From contig OU452231.1 in assembly GCA_911728455.2 (NCBI GenBank), positions 10,288,078-10,352,077 of the forward strand: a stretch of DNA of 64,000 bases, given 5' to 3'. Each line of letters opens with the position of its first letter. Positions within the stretch are counted from its first letter, which is position 1. The notes under the pieces were generated by a model. It saw nothing but the letters and a program-made list of their open reading frames with translations, did not search any database and was not told where the DNA came from. This stretch comes from Marthasterias glacialis. Its lineage: Eukaryota; Echinodermata; Asteroidea; Forcipulatida; Asteriidae. The position numbers and the translations under genes are program-made. Shown one piece after another: positions 22,387-32,711 of the stretch.

Positions 22387-22527
22387 TGGGTGAACTGACG
22401 AATGAAATGGAAGGAGTAAAGATGATGGATTTAGACGATGATAAACTTCAGGAATTATACGCCTGGGTTGATGAAATTCCACTGAGTCGACCGAAGAGAA
22501 ATATGACGAGAGATTTCAGCGATGGCG
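22386..22527 (+). CDS. SPEF1: SPEF1 exon 1
   Basis: 142 nt, donor GGCG/gtgagt, phase 1. It encodes an acidic start and LYAWVDEIPLSRPKRNMTRD, the hallmark N-terminus of the SPEF1 CH domain. Confidence 0.93.
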
Positions 22528-25500
22528 GTGAGTGTTTTCACAGCATTTTGTTTTACGTATTTAGTAGTCTGTGTTTTTGGTTCATGTGACACATTAAAAT
22601 ATGGATCCTGTTTGAGTGTTTCTTGTTCCAATTCATAATTTGATATATTTTTTGCTAAATAAAATTTTTAAAAAGTAGACCCAGTAACACTAACACACTA
22701 ACAGTTACTCCTAGAACTATGAGGTTCGTTCCGCTATCGTCTCCACGAGCCTCATAGAGTGATATGTACAAAATCCTATTCGAAACTTTCTGCCCTTCAC
22801 GTTTACATGGCTACAGTTCTTTTTTGAAATCAGATCTCGCCAAAACTAGGCTCTATGTGTTCTTTCAACTCTGATCGAGCGTTGCACTGGTCCAGAAAAT
22901 CCACTCCGCAAACTAAAAGTTGTTAAAAAGTGATAAATTCTCACCGTATTTTAGATCCCATTCAAACAGTATTGCAACAAATATGGCGACCGGAGTTGCA
23001 AAATTAACTGGTATGCTGCTATGCGGTGCGCTGGTCCTATGGGCTGGTTCCGCGTACCAGTTAATTTACAAATTTGTAAATTAACTGGTACGCGAAACCA
23101 GCCCATAGGACCTGCGCACCGCATAGCAGCATACCAGTTAATTTTGCAACTCCGGTCGCCATATTTGTTGCAATACTGTTTGAATGGGATCTAAAATACG
23201 GTGAGAATTTATCACTTTTTAACAACTTTTAGTTTGCGGAGTGGATTTTCTGGACCAGCGCAACGCTCGATCAGAGTTGAAAGAACACATAGAGCCTAGT
23301 TTTGGCGAGATCTGATTTCAAAAAAGAACTGTAGCCATGTAAACGTGAAGGGCAGAAAGTTTCGAATAGGATTTTGTACATATCACTCTATGAGGCTCGT
23401 GGAGACGATAGCGGAACGAACCTCATAGTTCTAGGAGTAACTAACAGTAACACTTGTTGTATAACACTTAACAGTACACGCATAACAGTATTGCAGTAAC
23501 TGGGGCGCTGTTACAGTCGTCGTGCCCAGGGAAGCATGGGGTATCTGCTGTGAGGAAGGCGATGTTCCTCAAAAATTTCCCAAATTACGAGAAAAGACTC
23601 AACAAAATTGGTGAAAAATCACCTATATAAAATTATAACTGGCTTCTCACTCAAGATAAAGATAAAATCAAACTTAACACCAACACAACCATGACAACTG
23701 TGATAATATCACAACCATGATAATTGTGCTCACGATCATTTTCTGTCCTCCAAATCGATGGATTGTTAGGCCCACTGCCCATCATGCAGCCGTTAGATTC
23801 ACCGTTTGACTGAATTCAGTCACATGACACTGCATTATCATCAATGAATACCTCATTTTCTTTGTTATCAAGTGCCTATGCCCGTTTAGTGCAACAGCCA
23901 CACTTTCCGGCGTGTTTCTCAATTCTTGCAACAGCCGTTATGGCCCACACATCTGTGTTCATAAGGTTTATTGCTGATCGCAATGACGAAATAGCGCTAA
24001 GCATGATGGGAAGACAAAGGGGGCAGTGGCAACTGCGCCGCCAAGACACATGATCCTTTTCCTATCCCATCATGCCTCAGCGCAGGGCGCCACCTGTTGA
24101 AATCAACCAATCGACAATAGACCTTATGTTGTTGTATGTGTCGACATTGCGTGTTCACAACATTACGTAACTTACTTAGTGTGCGCAACATTACATAACT
24201 GTGTGCAATGTTATGCAACTTCTGTTCATTCAGGAATACAATATGTTTAGCGCACAGTGTCGTTTCACATTTCACAGCATCCGTATCAGCGCATGCCAGT
24301 GTCAATTGTTCATTGAAAAGAATGTGTACCATTTGTATGTTTATTATATTTCAATGATTTCACCAACCCATGTCACATGATGTTTGTAAAATGTACTGAT
24401 ATAATGCCCCCCCCCCCAACTCCCATTTCCCAACAGTCTTGGTGGCAGAGATAATTCATCATTTTGTGCCGAAAATTGTTGAGATCCATAACTACACACC
24501 AGCCAACTCCACACAACAGAAAATGAGCAACTGGGGTACCTTAAACAGGTATGTTATAATGTTGTCAGCTTTTATGTAATTTAAGGAATAGTAGGCTACT
24601 TTCATGCCATCAGGGCTGGACTTCAGGGGTCTACTTACAGGCCTCGACAAAATCGCCTGTCCGATAGCCCAGGATGCGGTGACATTTTGTCGGGCAACCT
24701 AGATGTCTGAATGGTCTGCCCGATCGGGCAATTACTTTTTTTGAAACACTATCTTGATTTATATTATCAAATAAAAGTTTTACCGTTTAATTCCACTGGG
24801 GAGTTCCTACAAAAGTGTTCAAAGCATGAATAAAATCTAAGGCTAATAAAAATCCACTCAAAAATTGTCGAGCATATCGTGGTTGCACCATCTTAACTGA
24901 CACTGGTTTCATGTACACTAGCGGTCTGTGGAACGTGGAAACCAGCTCCAATGATTGCATTCCCAATGCTCCCCCTCCCTCTTCCGGGTGATGTTCAGCA
25001 GATGTTCGGTCCCCGTGATGCTTGCTGCATGATTAACGCAAAACGGTTGCAACTCCGAGGAAGTGTGATCGAGTTTTCGGATCAAGATATGATGAATACT
25101 TGACTAAACATGTTTATCGTCGCTACCATTCCGAAAGTGACCAATGTGGTAGTGCTTCCACTTCCCAAAATTAAATTTCCTTACATTGGCAAAAAAAATC
25201 CTTGGATTTTTCTTGGAATTTCATTAGAATTTACGTAAATAGGCCCTAATTGTAGTCAAAAGTACAAATCACATTATCATACAGCAACTACAACTACATG
25301 AAGTTTAGAACACATCTCAGATGCCCCGAAATGGCCACACTTTTCATTTGGACACAAAGTTACTGTGTTTTTACTCGATTGTCTTGAACATTTCTTTGAA
25401 AAAAATTGTGAATTTTGGAATTTCCTTAAATTTGTCACTTTCTTAGAAATTTCCTAAGGGCATTAACATTTCCTTAAAATAAGGAAATTTCCTTAGGAGT

Positions 25501-28500
25501 GGAAGCACTGCCCCATTTACTCCACCTCTATCTGTATTATACCCTGAACTATCCTATACTATCAGGGGAAAAACACTGGAAAGACCTAGGAAAGTTTAGG
25601 AATTGCCTCAACTATCCTAGGTTGAAAAAACAGTCGACCAACCTGTTTGTTTAATCCTAGGATAGTTAAGGAAAATGTCTCAACTATCCTAGGAGAAAAA
25701 ACATGGTGATTGCACCTGTTTTTAATCCTAGGATAGTTAAGGAAATGCCTCAACTATCCTAGGAGAAAAAACGTGGTGAATGCACCTGTTTTTAATCCTA
25801 GGATAGTTAAGGAAATGCCTCAACTATCCTAGGAGAAAAAACGTGGTGAATGCACCTGTTTTTAATCCTAGGATAGTAAAGGAAATGCCTCAACTATCTG
25901 GAGAAAAACTGTCTTCAGCTGTTTTTTCATCCTATGACAGTTAAGGAAATGCCTTACCTATCTTTTATAGAAAAAAAAACTGATTACATCAAGTTTAAAC
26001 CCCAGGATATTTTAGGAAAACAAGCTTATTACCGAGGAAGAACAGCAAACACATCTTTTTGTTCAATTCTAGGGTAGGAAAACCCTCATTTATACTGGAA
26101 AGATACCATTGGTAAACATTTGATTGTTTCTTATCCTAGGATTGAAATATGTTCTGTGACAGAAGAAAGTACATAAAGCTTTTCTCTCGGGAAACTTGTA
26201 CCTTCTTTTTTAGTTACATGTGGCCCTGAAATTAACTTGATGTAAAATTTCATTTTGTTTTAAATTTTGGGGATAGCATGGGGCTCTGAAATACTGTACC
26301 TCTTACATTTAACCTCTTTGGTCACGCTATCGCTATCAAGCAATAGAAAGCTGGGCCAACGTTTTCACTATATACCGTTCATTCTATCAAAGTAGGCTTG
26401 TTTGTACATGTACTTTTAACCAGTTAAAAACGGATGACGTGTATACACGCAAATGACCCCCCTGCCTGTAAACACAAGCTGTGTAAAGACGCCAATATGT
26501 AATTTCGGAACACCAGAGCAAAGGTGGCCTAGTCATTCAACTGCGGAGCGTGCACAGCCAACACACACGCCATCTAAAGCTTTGATTTACCCACAAAAGG
26601 ACAAAAAAGGTCTTAAATAATTCACATATTTTAGATTGGCACATTTTTTTATATTTTATAATTTTCTCAAAAGTTTCCTTTTTTTTCTTCTTGGAATTCC
26701 CCTAGAATTTCCTTAAAATAATTGTTGTTAAAAATACCAATCACACTGTCATACAGGAACTTCAATTTCATGAAGTTATGAACACATCTACAATATATTG
26801 TATATCTCAGACCTTAGTTTAGCGTACGATGTCAACGAAACCAGACTAATCAAACTCACTAATTAGTAATACCAATCCTCCACAGAAATATTTCGCTCTA
26901 AATTACTGCCGAAGTTGACTACGTTGCCATTTAACCAGTTCGATGCAGAGGACCCAATAATAGGCCGAACTCTTGTGCATCGCATAACGGAGGTCATATA
27001 AAATTGGCAATAGACCTTATGCGTCTGACGTCACGTGTCCCAAAGAGATATGTACAAGCAGCGCCCTCACTGAGGTCAAAACGGCCGTAAGTTTACTGTA
27101 GAAAAACAGCTGTGCATACCCTCTATTGTGTAAACTCGGAATACCAGAATGAAATTCACCTGGAAATTCAATTGTGTAGTGTGGGCAGTGCATGCAATGC
27201 GTTGCATGCCCCGTACAAATATAGCACTGGAATTCATGCTCTAAATCTGCCTTTTTGTGGTGATTTTTGTGTATAAATTCCCTGATTCTAGACCTTCGTC
27301 CTTTTGCTCCAAGAAGAGGATTATGAGAGATTGAGAGGCTGCCATTGTTGTTTATCATTATATTTTGGCTCAATCGGAGGTAAGTCGTTGTGAACTGAGA
27401 TTCTAGCCTGGATTCCGGCCATGGGCCCAACAACCGGCTGTGGCTGACGGCTAAGGTTTTGTGATTCATGCTGAATGAATCTCATGTTTTCTTGAAAGAG
27501 AACAATACAATGCCGATGCTTTTTGTGAGAAATTTTGTTGTCTTTACATCGTTTAGTCAGGGTTTCTTGGTAACAACGATATTCTCAAAAAATATTATTC
27601 CGGTAATTCAAAAAAAAAAAATACCGCACAGAGGCACGGTGAATATTTTTTAATACTGAAATGAACTGGCTAAGCCACACATTTAAAGACCAGAGCTTGC
27701 ATGTAGGCTACTTTGATGGCCGCAATCTACTTACCGTAATAGACTGTGCGCATCTACCAATTGGATCTACCAATTGGATCACACCTTTTGGTCATGTGAC
27801 CTCGGTCAAACTCTGTCACATGTGCAGCGTATGGGTGGGGCTTGTTGTCAAAGCCGGAACAGTCTATCATAACAGGCTAATTATGAGCATTGGTGCAAAA
27901 AATGCCAGAAGAAACAAGTAACTTAATCTATTTTTTGTTGATTTTGAAAAAAAAAAAATGTTCTTAGGAAGAACCAGAGAGTGGGAATAAATTTACTCAT
28001 TACCCCCAAAAACAAGAATGTACTTTCCTTTAAATGGAAGTTGTGTATAATAGTACGTTTTTCGTTTGTTTTTAAATTTAGAAAAGTGCTTCCGAAAATT
28101 GGCTTCAGCATTCAGGAGTCTCTAGTGAGGAGCGTCTGTAACAGCAAGGCCGGGGTTGTTGAAGTTGTCTTATGGCAACTTAGACAAAAGTTAAACCACT
28201 ACCTGAGCAGACATAATGACAAGTCAAATAAGGTAGTGTAATCTCTTGAGCTTAACATTTAATCTAAACCCAAATCAGTTTCAAACTTATCCACCATGTC
28301 ACATTATTTAGAAAACAAAAAGATGAAGAAAAAAAACATTGAATGCTCCATGGCATTTGGCAGGTAAGGGGTGGTTCAACATTGTTCAAAAGAGTCTGTA
28401 AAATGTTGACTTTCCCCCTGACTGGAGGGCGGAAACTGATGGTGATGCGTGTAGACAACCAAAGTTCACATCATTATGAAGCCGCAACCAGGGTTGAAAT

Positions 28501-31500
28501 ACTACAACATATATGAAGCCACAACCATGAGATGGAAAATGGCATAAGGGTAGGGGTTTGGTGTGAGGGTACATGTAGGGGAGGGGATGTGAGGGTGGGG
28601 TTGAGTGGAGGGTAGAAGATTTAGAGAACTAAGAGTAGGGGATGAGTGTGGGGATAGAGGGATGGATGTGACTGTGGTGGTTGGGGATGGGTGTAAAGTC
28701 AGGGATTGGGTGCAAGGGTACATGTAGGTTTGAGTGAGGGAAGGGGGTGAGTGTGGGGGTAGGGAATGGGTGTAAGGGTAGGGGATGAGTTTGGGGTTAG
28801 GGGATGGATGTGATGGCGGGGAATTGATGTCAGTGTTTGGAACGAGTGTGTAGACAATTCCTTAAGATACATGCATGCTCAGAACTGAAACTTCCAAGAG
28901 GCAATGGAGGCAATTGTCTCCATGCCCATGGGCCCAATTTCATAGAGCTGCTTAAGCACAAAAAAAGTTACCAAGCACAAATCAATTTTGCTCAGCAGAA
29001 TAACGTTACCAGCGAAAATGCTGTGTCACATGTACTGATTGTGACTGGTTTCCTGCTAATTCATGCTTAGCAGAAATTTGTCAAGTGATATTTTCTGCTT
29101 AAGCAGCTCAATGAAATTGGCCTCAGGTCATTGCCCTGGTGCCCCTTGAAATGTTGGAGTAGGAAGTTAAGATTCCCGCAAAGAGAAAATCTATCTTGCC
29201 TTTGCTTTGCCCTCAGATAAAAGCATCAGATCTGTATGCACAATGTGAAAAATATAAATAATTTTATGACTTGATTGTTTTCTATCTAGATTTCTCCAGA
29301 TGGTTATTACGGTGGGCAGGAAGTTGGTACCGGAGCAGATAAAACAAGCAAATCACCTGGTAAATAAACAATCCCGCTTGGTTCCATTTGTAAGGGTACA
29401 TTCGATTGGCATGAGTATTCTGTGATAGACTTACATCCAAACAACATGCATTGCATACACATCATTTTTGGGACAATTTGCTAATGTAACTGAATGAGCT
29501 TGCTGTGCTGTGTAAAAGCTAAGAGTTACTGACATCAAATTGATCTCGTATTGGTAAAGAGGGGATGTTATTTTCAGAGTCATCCCCCTGCTGCCCCCAT
29601 CCCCCCCCTCCCCCACCACCCACTTTTCAACATTGATCAAAGGCACTGCCTCACACTGACAATAATGGGAGAGTCTGGAACACAAGGTAGCAGTAGACCT
29701 ACCAGATGGATTTCCACTGTTTACATAGTTATGAGCAATGGCACATTACAGAGAACATTTAATTTTACGTCTGCTGCCACCTAGTGTCCCAAGAAAATCT
29801 CCCATTCCAATTTCATTTTCTAGAACCAGACTATTTTCTTCCTCTGAGCCTCATTCTGGCTACTGTGACTTGAATGGATTATAACTACAAGATGGCCTCT
29901 TAATGTTTTGGAAATGTTTGTTTATTTTTCTAGGTCGAGTAGGAGGTAGTAGAGCACCCAGACACCCTCCCCATGCTCCTAAAGCTCCATTGGTTCACAC
30001 TAGCACAAAGGGAGCTAGGTAGGTGTAGGCCATTATAAGAGCAAATGATTTTCCATTTCAGAGGGTTGCATTGACTGGAGGATCAATGCTCTGGGGCTAG
30101 GTTGATTCAGTTGGACTAGCTGGTCAAACCATGTAGCGTTCCGCTATGGTTGCGTCTAGTCGACTCAGTCACCCACCTGAACTTGCTCAGTGTAGCCACT
30201 TGCTAATGAACTAAATTATCGTCATATTGAACAAAATCCCACCGTTATTGTTGAACCACTCATTAATTCTGACGTTACTGGCAAATTGACTGGAGAAACA
30301 ATGTCTGCGGGGCTTGGTTGATTCAGTTGGACTAGCTGGTGAAAGCATGCAGCGTTTGGCTGTGGTTGCGTCTAGTCGACTCAGTCACCCACCCGAACTT
30401 GGTCAGTGTAGCCACTTGCTAATGAACTCAGCGAGGTGGTAAAATGTCAAATGGGTGATTGAAGCCAAATTTCAAGGCTGCGCACGGACAAGAATACAGT
30501 GCTCTTACAAACGCAGGAGTAATCCTCGACCCTCGAGCAAAGAAGTCTATATTTTTGTCACTGCTGATTTGAATAAGAACCCCCAGACCCCCATTTCTGA
30601 GGTTCCGCCAGGAATCTGACCTAGCCTGGAAAAGATGAAGTTGATCACAGTTTTAATTTATACGTACATGTAAGCCTCGGGGAATTAAAAAAAAACAGCC
30701 ACTTGCAAGCAAGTAGGCAAGCAATCAATCTAATCAACTCTGCAGACAGGTACTTTATCAAGGCAGAGGAAGCAGAAACAAATTGATATATTGATGTAAC
30801 ATTAAATGACGAAGTGGTCTAGGGTTCCGGTCGAACATTCTGGTGGCTGAGTCACTAGTTCAAGCATGGTGCAAGGGTTTGAATCCGGGTCACAGCGTAA
30901 AGTTGTTTCCTGGAGTAAGGATAGGTGACTTTTGTCGACTGCACTCATACTCCCTCTTCTTTGCCCCTCTTCTTTGCCACTCATACCCCCTCTTCTTTGC
31001 CACTCATACCCTCTCTTCTTTCACAAGTTTACACACGAAAAAGCACTCAAGTCTGAGCATGAAAAGAGATGCAATAAAGAAATCTCATTCAAAAATTGGA
31101 TAATCCAATGGTGTAACAACTTGACTAGTCTTTAAAGCAAAGATTTTACTTCTAAGAGTCTTGAATTGGCAGGATTGGATGGATTGATTTTTTTATATAT
31201 TTTTTTTTTTATTGACAGAAAAGACATAGCCACCCCCACTATAGCGCCCTCAATACTCACTAGAAAGAATATGATCACCTGTTTTGAGGAAATTTTCGCA
31301 CAGTTTATTTGCTGCAATTTATGTGTTTAATGAAGGTGAGAGGATTAGAGAAATTGTTCTCTTCCCCAAAACCACGATGTATTGTCCCATTAAATTTAGA
31401 CAGTAAAGTGACTTCACTTCAACGGAGACAATTGCCTCTTTGCCCACCAGTCATTGCCTTGGTGCCCCTTGAGATGTTCCAGTACAAATTTACATTTCCC

Positions 31501-32664
31501 CCATAAAGATGCCTTGGCCTCTCGGGAAGTATCAGGCCTGAATCTGCAGCAGATAACTCCTCTATTGTTCCTATGTACACATTTTGTTCAAGCCTCACAT
31601 TTTGTTACTGCCTTTAATTTCCTCCAGCAATCTCGGTAGGGTCAGATCTTTGAACCATGTGAACGAACTCAGCACAGAAACCAGGATTTTGTTGGAGGAG
31701 AAGGAACAGAACTTGCTGGCATCACAAGAGACAGTCCAGGTAGGAGAATGTCCAGGGTTTTCATTTTTTTTTCTTTTCATAATGGCATATAGAATGCTAA
31801 ATGGTAATACCCCTCCCCACAAAAAAAAGGTCTCGAAGATATTGGCCTTTTCTGGCCATTGAGAGGTGGTTTTTGTGTAATCCCTGATTACAGACCAAGA
31901 AGAGGATTACGAGGCACCGAGAGGCTTCCACCATGGTTCATTCATTCTGTTTCAGCTCAATGGAGGTAACTCAGAGTGAGGTAGCAATCGAGCCATTGTT
32001 CCGTGTTTAGTACCACTGTTATGCCTTAGCTAACGGCTGATGTTTTGCAATTCATAGTGCATGAATTTTACATTTTCTCGGTCGAGAAACAAAACGGACA
32101 ATCCAATATAGAGAATCTTTCTTTTCTTGGCATTGTCAAGTCAGGGCTTTTTTGTGCCAGCGGTGCCCTCAAAGAAAAAAAGATTGTGGCAATTCCGCCA
32201 AATGAATCCCGACAGGGGGACAGTACAAAACTGGTTAACACAGGCGGCTTTTGTAGACTCCACTCATACCCCCCCCCATTCCTTACCGCAGCCGACTCTA
32301 GTCGACTGCACTCATTTTCAGCACTAAAGTTAAGGCTTTGTCTGAATTAGTGGCTGCAGTGGCAGCAGTGGCTGTGGCTGTGGCTTGATTGTCACATGAA
32401 CATGCATTGAGGAGGCACAGGATGCCCATAGCAACAGCTGCAGCCTTAGCCACAGCAGTCAATTCAGACACAGCTGTAGCTTCAGCAGAAAACCTTAGTT
32501 TCAGACATGACCTCATTTTTTATTAAATTTTTTTTTTTCTCGGCTTTTCCCATTCACAGATTCTGCAGGCAAAAGTGAGACGCTTAGAGCAGTTACTCCA
32601 CCTGAAGGATATCCGAATTGAAGAACAGTCTAAAAGAATTGAACAGCTTGAAAGAAGATACTAA
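22386..32664 (+). CDS. SPEF1: SPEF1/CLAMP, calponin-homology ciliary microtubule protein (7 exons, 258 aa)
   Basis: Microtubule-binding, bundling protein of motile-cilium and sperm-flagellum axonemes (central apparatus; also planar-polarity functions in vertebrates as CLAMP). Exons: 22386-22527, 24437-24548, 28082-28232, 29290-29359, 29934-30018, 31628-31739, 32560-32664; 777 nt including TAA, with phases consistent throughout. Residues about 15-125 form the CH domain: LQELYAWVDEIPLSRPKRNM and TRDFSDG in exon 1, VLVAEIIHHFVPKIVEIHNY and STQQKMSNWGTLNR in exon 2, KVLPKIGF and GVVEVVLWQLRQKL in exon 3. Residues about 126-185 are a Gly/Pro-rich linker; about 190-258 form a coiled coil (ILQAKVRRLEQLLHLKDIRI). 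Slightly longer than the vertebrate protein (about 236 aa, from memory). I chose the first ATG; in-frame ATGs at 22407 and 22422-22425 are alternatives with little effect. The introns are loaded with repeats. Confidence 0.95.
22705..23440. repeat. 736-bp near-perfect palindrome (foldback element, family H)
   Basis: Two 368-bp arms meet at 23072/23073 with no spacer. Position-by-position reading shows three mismatches and no indel. Outer ends TTACTCCTAGAACTATGAGG / CCTCATAGTTCTAGGAGTAA. Flanked on both sides by CTAACAG (22698-22704, 23441-23447), a candidate 7-bp target-site duplication within a locally AAC-rich target. No transposase. Inside SPEF1 intron 1. Confidence 0.95.
23491..23690 (+). 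repeat. Repeat family G, copy 1
   Basis: Shares GTAACTGGGGCGCTGT, AAGACTCAACAAAATTG and CTGGCTTCTCA in the same order with 37500-37735. Confidence 0.75.
24437..24548 (+). CDS. SPEF1: SPEF1 exon 2
   Basis: 112 nt, acceptor ttcccaacag, donor AACAG/gtatgt. It encodes VLVAEIIHHFVPKIVEIHNY, then TPANSTQQKMSNWGTLN. Confidence 0.95.
25200..25320. repeat. Direct repeat flanking the 70-bp array (left)
   Basis: TCTTGGAATTTCATTAGAAT, ACAAATCACATTATCATACA and TGAAGTTTAGAACACATCT match 26690-26812 in the same orientation. Confidence 0.65.
25655..25905. repeat. 70-bp tandem repeat with CCTAGG hairpins
   Basis: Unit starts near 25655, 25726, 25796 and 25866, with degenerate copies on both sides (about 25545-25960). 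Each unit holds the inverted pair CCTAGGATAGTT / AACTATCCTAGG around a 13-base loop. Confidence 0.9.
26415..26635 (+). repeat. Family F 5' fragment
   Basis: TTTTAACCAGTTAAAAACGG, GACGCCAATATGTAATTTCG and TCATTCAACTGCGGAGCG match the start of the full element at 39171. Confidence 0.8.
26690..26812. repeat. Direct repeat flanking the 70-bp array (right)
   Basis: TCTTGGAATTCCCCTAGAAT, CCAATCACACTGTCATACAG and TGAAGTTATGAACACATCT mirror the left copy. Confidence 0.65.
27007..27470 (+). repeat. Family F variant with a different 5' end
   Basis: It starts GCAATAGACCTTATGCGTCTGACG (shared with a fragment at 37267-37365), then has family F interior: TTTTTGTGTATAAATTCCCT, AGAAGAGGATTATGAGAG, CTCAATCGGAGGTAAGTCG. 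The interior is shared with 40765-41165. Confidence 0.75.
28082..28232 (+). CDS. SPEF1: SPEF1 exon 3
   Basis: 151 nt, acceptor taaatttag, donor AATAAG/gtagtg. It encodes the end of the CH domain (KVLPKIGFSIQESLVRSV; AGVVEVVLWQLRQKLNHYL). Confidence 0.93.
28545..28830. repeat. Degenerate G-rich minisatellite
   Basis: Irregular repeats of GGGGATGGGTGTRAGGGTA-type words in SPEF1 intron 3. Confidence 0.7.
28895..29165 (+). repeat. Family L copy interrupted by a family D-like element
   Basis: Left part AGAGGCAATGGAGGCAATTG...CCATGCCCA, right part GGTCATTGCCCTGGTGCCCC, contiguous in other family L copies. Between them lies the element at 28930-29123. Confidence 0.8.
28930..29123. repeat. Family D-like MITE (long form), nested
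   Basis: About 194 bp, ends GGGCCCAATTTCATAGAGCT and AGCTCAATGAAATTGGCC. The interior holds many AGCA/TGCT words, including TTAAGCACA and TGCTTAGCAG. Confidence 0.88.
29290..29359 (+). CDS. SPEF1: SPEF1 exon 4
   Basis: 70 nt, acceptor tctatctag, donor CCTG/gtaaat. Short Gly/Ser linker (ISPDGYYGGQEVGTGAD). The exon is supported by phase and splice sites more than by conservation. Confidence 0.8.
29664..29806. repeat. Family E MITE, copy 3
   Basis: 143 bp, ends AATGGGAGAGTCTGG and AAGAAAATCTCCCATT. Shares GTAGCAGTAGACCTACCAGA and GTCTGCTGCCACCTAGTGTC with 11542-11693. Confidence 0.85.
29822..29897 (-). repeat. Family B fragment
   Basis: AACCAGACTATTTTCTTCCT through CTTGAATGGATTATAACTAC and AAGATGGCC match the right half of 9487-9664. 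It lies directly beside a family E element. Confidence 0.65.
29934..30018 (+). CDS. SPEF1: SPEF1 exon 5
   Basis: 85 nt, acceptor atttttctag, donor GCTAG/gtaggt. Pro/Arg-rich linker (RVGGSRAPRHPPHAPKAPLV). Phase 2 at the donor fits exon 6. Confidence 0.82.
30071..30428 (+). repeat. Two direct 142-bp repeats with internal palindromes
   Basis: Copies 30071-30212 and 30286-30428. Each contains GTTGATTCAGTTGGACTAGC and GCGTCTAGTCGACTCAGTCA, which are partly inverted to each other, and end ACTTGCTAATGAACT. 73 bp of unrelated sequence separates them. Confidence 0.88.
31418..31545 (+). repeat. Family L short copy
   Basis: GGAGACAATTGCCTCTTTGC, TCATTGCCTTGGTGCCCCTT, right end GGAAGTATCAGGCCTG (terminal repeat). 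Just upstream of SPEF1 exon 6. Confidence 0.8.
31628..31739 (+). CDS. SPEF1: SPEF1 exon 6
   Basis: 112 nt, acceptor tttcctccag, donor GTCCAG/gtagga. It encodes the start of the coiled coil (ETRILLEEKEQNLLASQETV). Confidence 0.9.
31815..32238 (+). repeat. Family F copy, 5'-truncated
   Basis: GAGAGGTGGTTTTTGTGTAA, CAAGAAGAGGATTACGAGG, CTCGGTCGAGAAACAAAACG, CCAGCGGTGCCCTCAAAGAA, ending AACTGGTTAA. SPEF1 intron 6. Confidence 0.85.
32560..32664 (+). CDS. SPEF1: SPEF1 exon 7 (terminal)
   Basis: 105 nt, acceptor ccattcacag. It encodes ILQAKVRRLEQLLHLKDIRI and EEQSKRIEQLERRY, then TAA. This closely resembles the conserved C-terminal helix of SPEF1. Confidence 0.94.
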   Translation: MLQAKVRRLEQLLHLKDIRIEEQSKRIEQLERRY

Positions 32665-32705
32665 AACAAAAATTAAACTGGGAGAACATCATGATAGGAG
32701 GTGTA

Positions 32706-32711
32706 AATAAA
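32706..32711 (+). terminator. SPEF1 polyadenylation signal
   Basis: AATAAA 42 nt after the SPEF1 stop, implying a very short 3' UTR. A second AATAAA occurs near 33238 and could give a longer form. Confidence 0.6.

Larger units (their letters stand above)
24549..28081 (+). other. SPEF1 intron 2, repeat-rich
   Basis: 3.5 kb without recognised exons. It holds a 70-bp hairpin array (25655-25905), a pair of divergent direct repeats (25200-25320 and 26690-26812), a family F 5' fragment (26415-26635) and a family F variant (27007-27470). Confidence 0.75.

Noticed and set aside
23997..24080. Small MITE with ends GCATGATGGGA / TCCCATCATGC
   Set aside because: Only 11-bp inverted ends and no second copy seen in the window; could be chance.
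27017..27469. 150-codon minus-strand open frame
   Set aside because: It falls completely in a family F repeat copy; related copies carry stops in the corresponding frame.
30940..31025. Repeated CTCTTCTTTGCCACTCATACC words as a regulatory array
   Set aside because: Short pyrimidine-rich simple repeat with three copies; nothing more to support.
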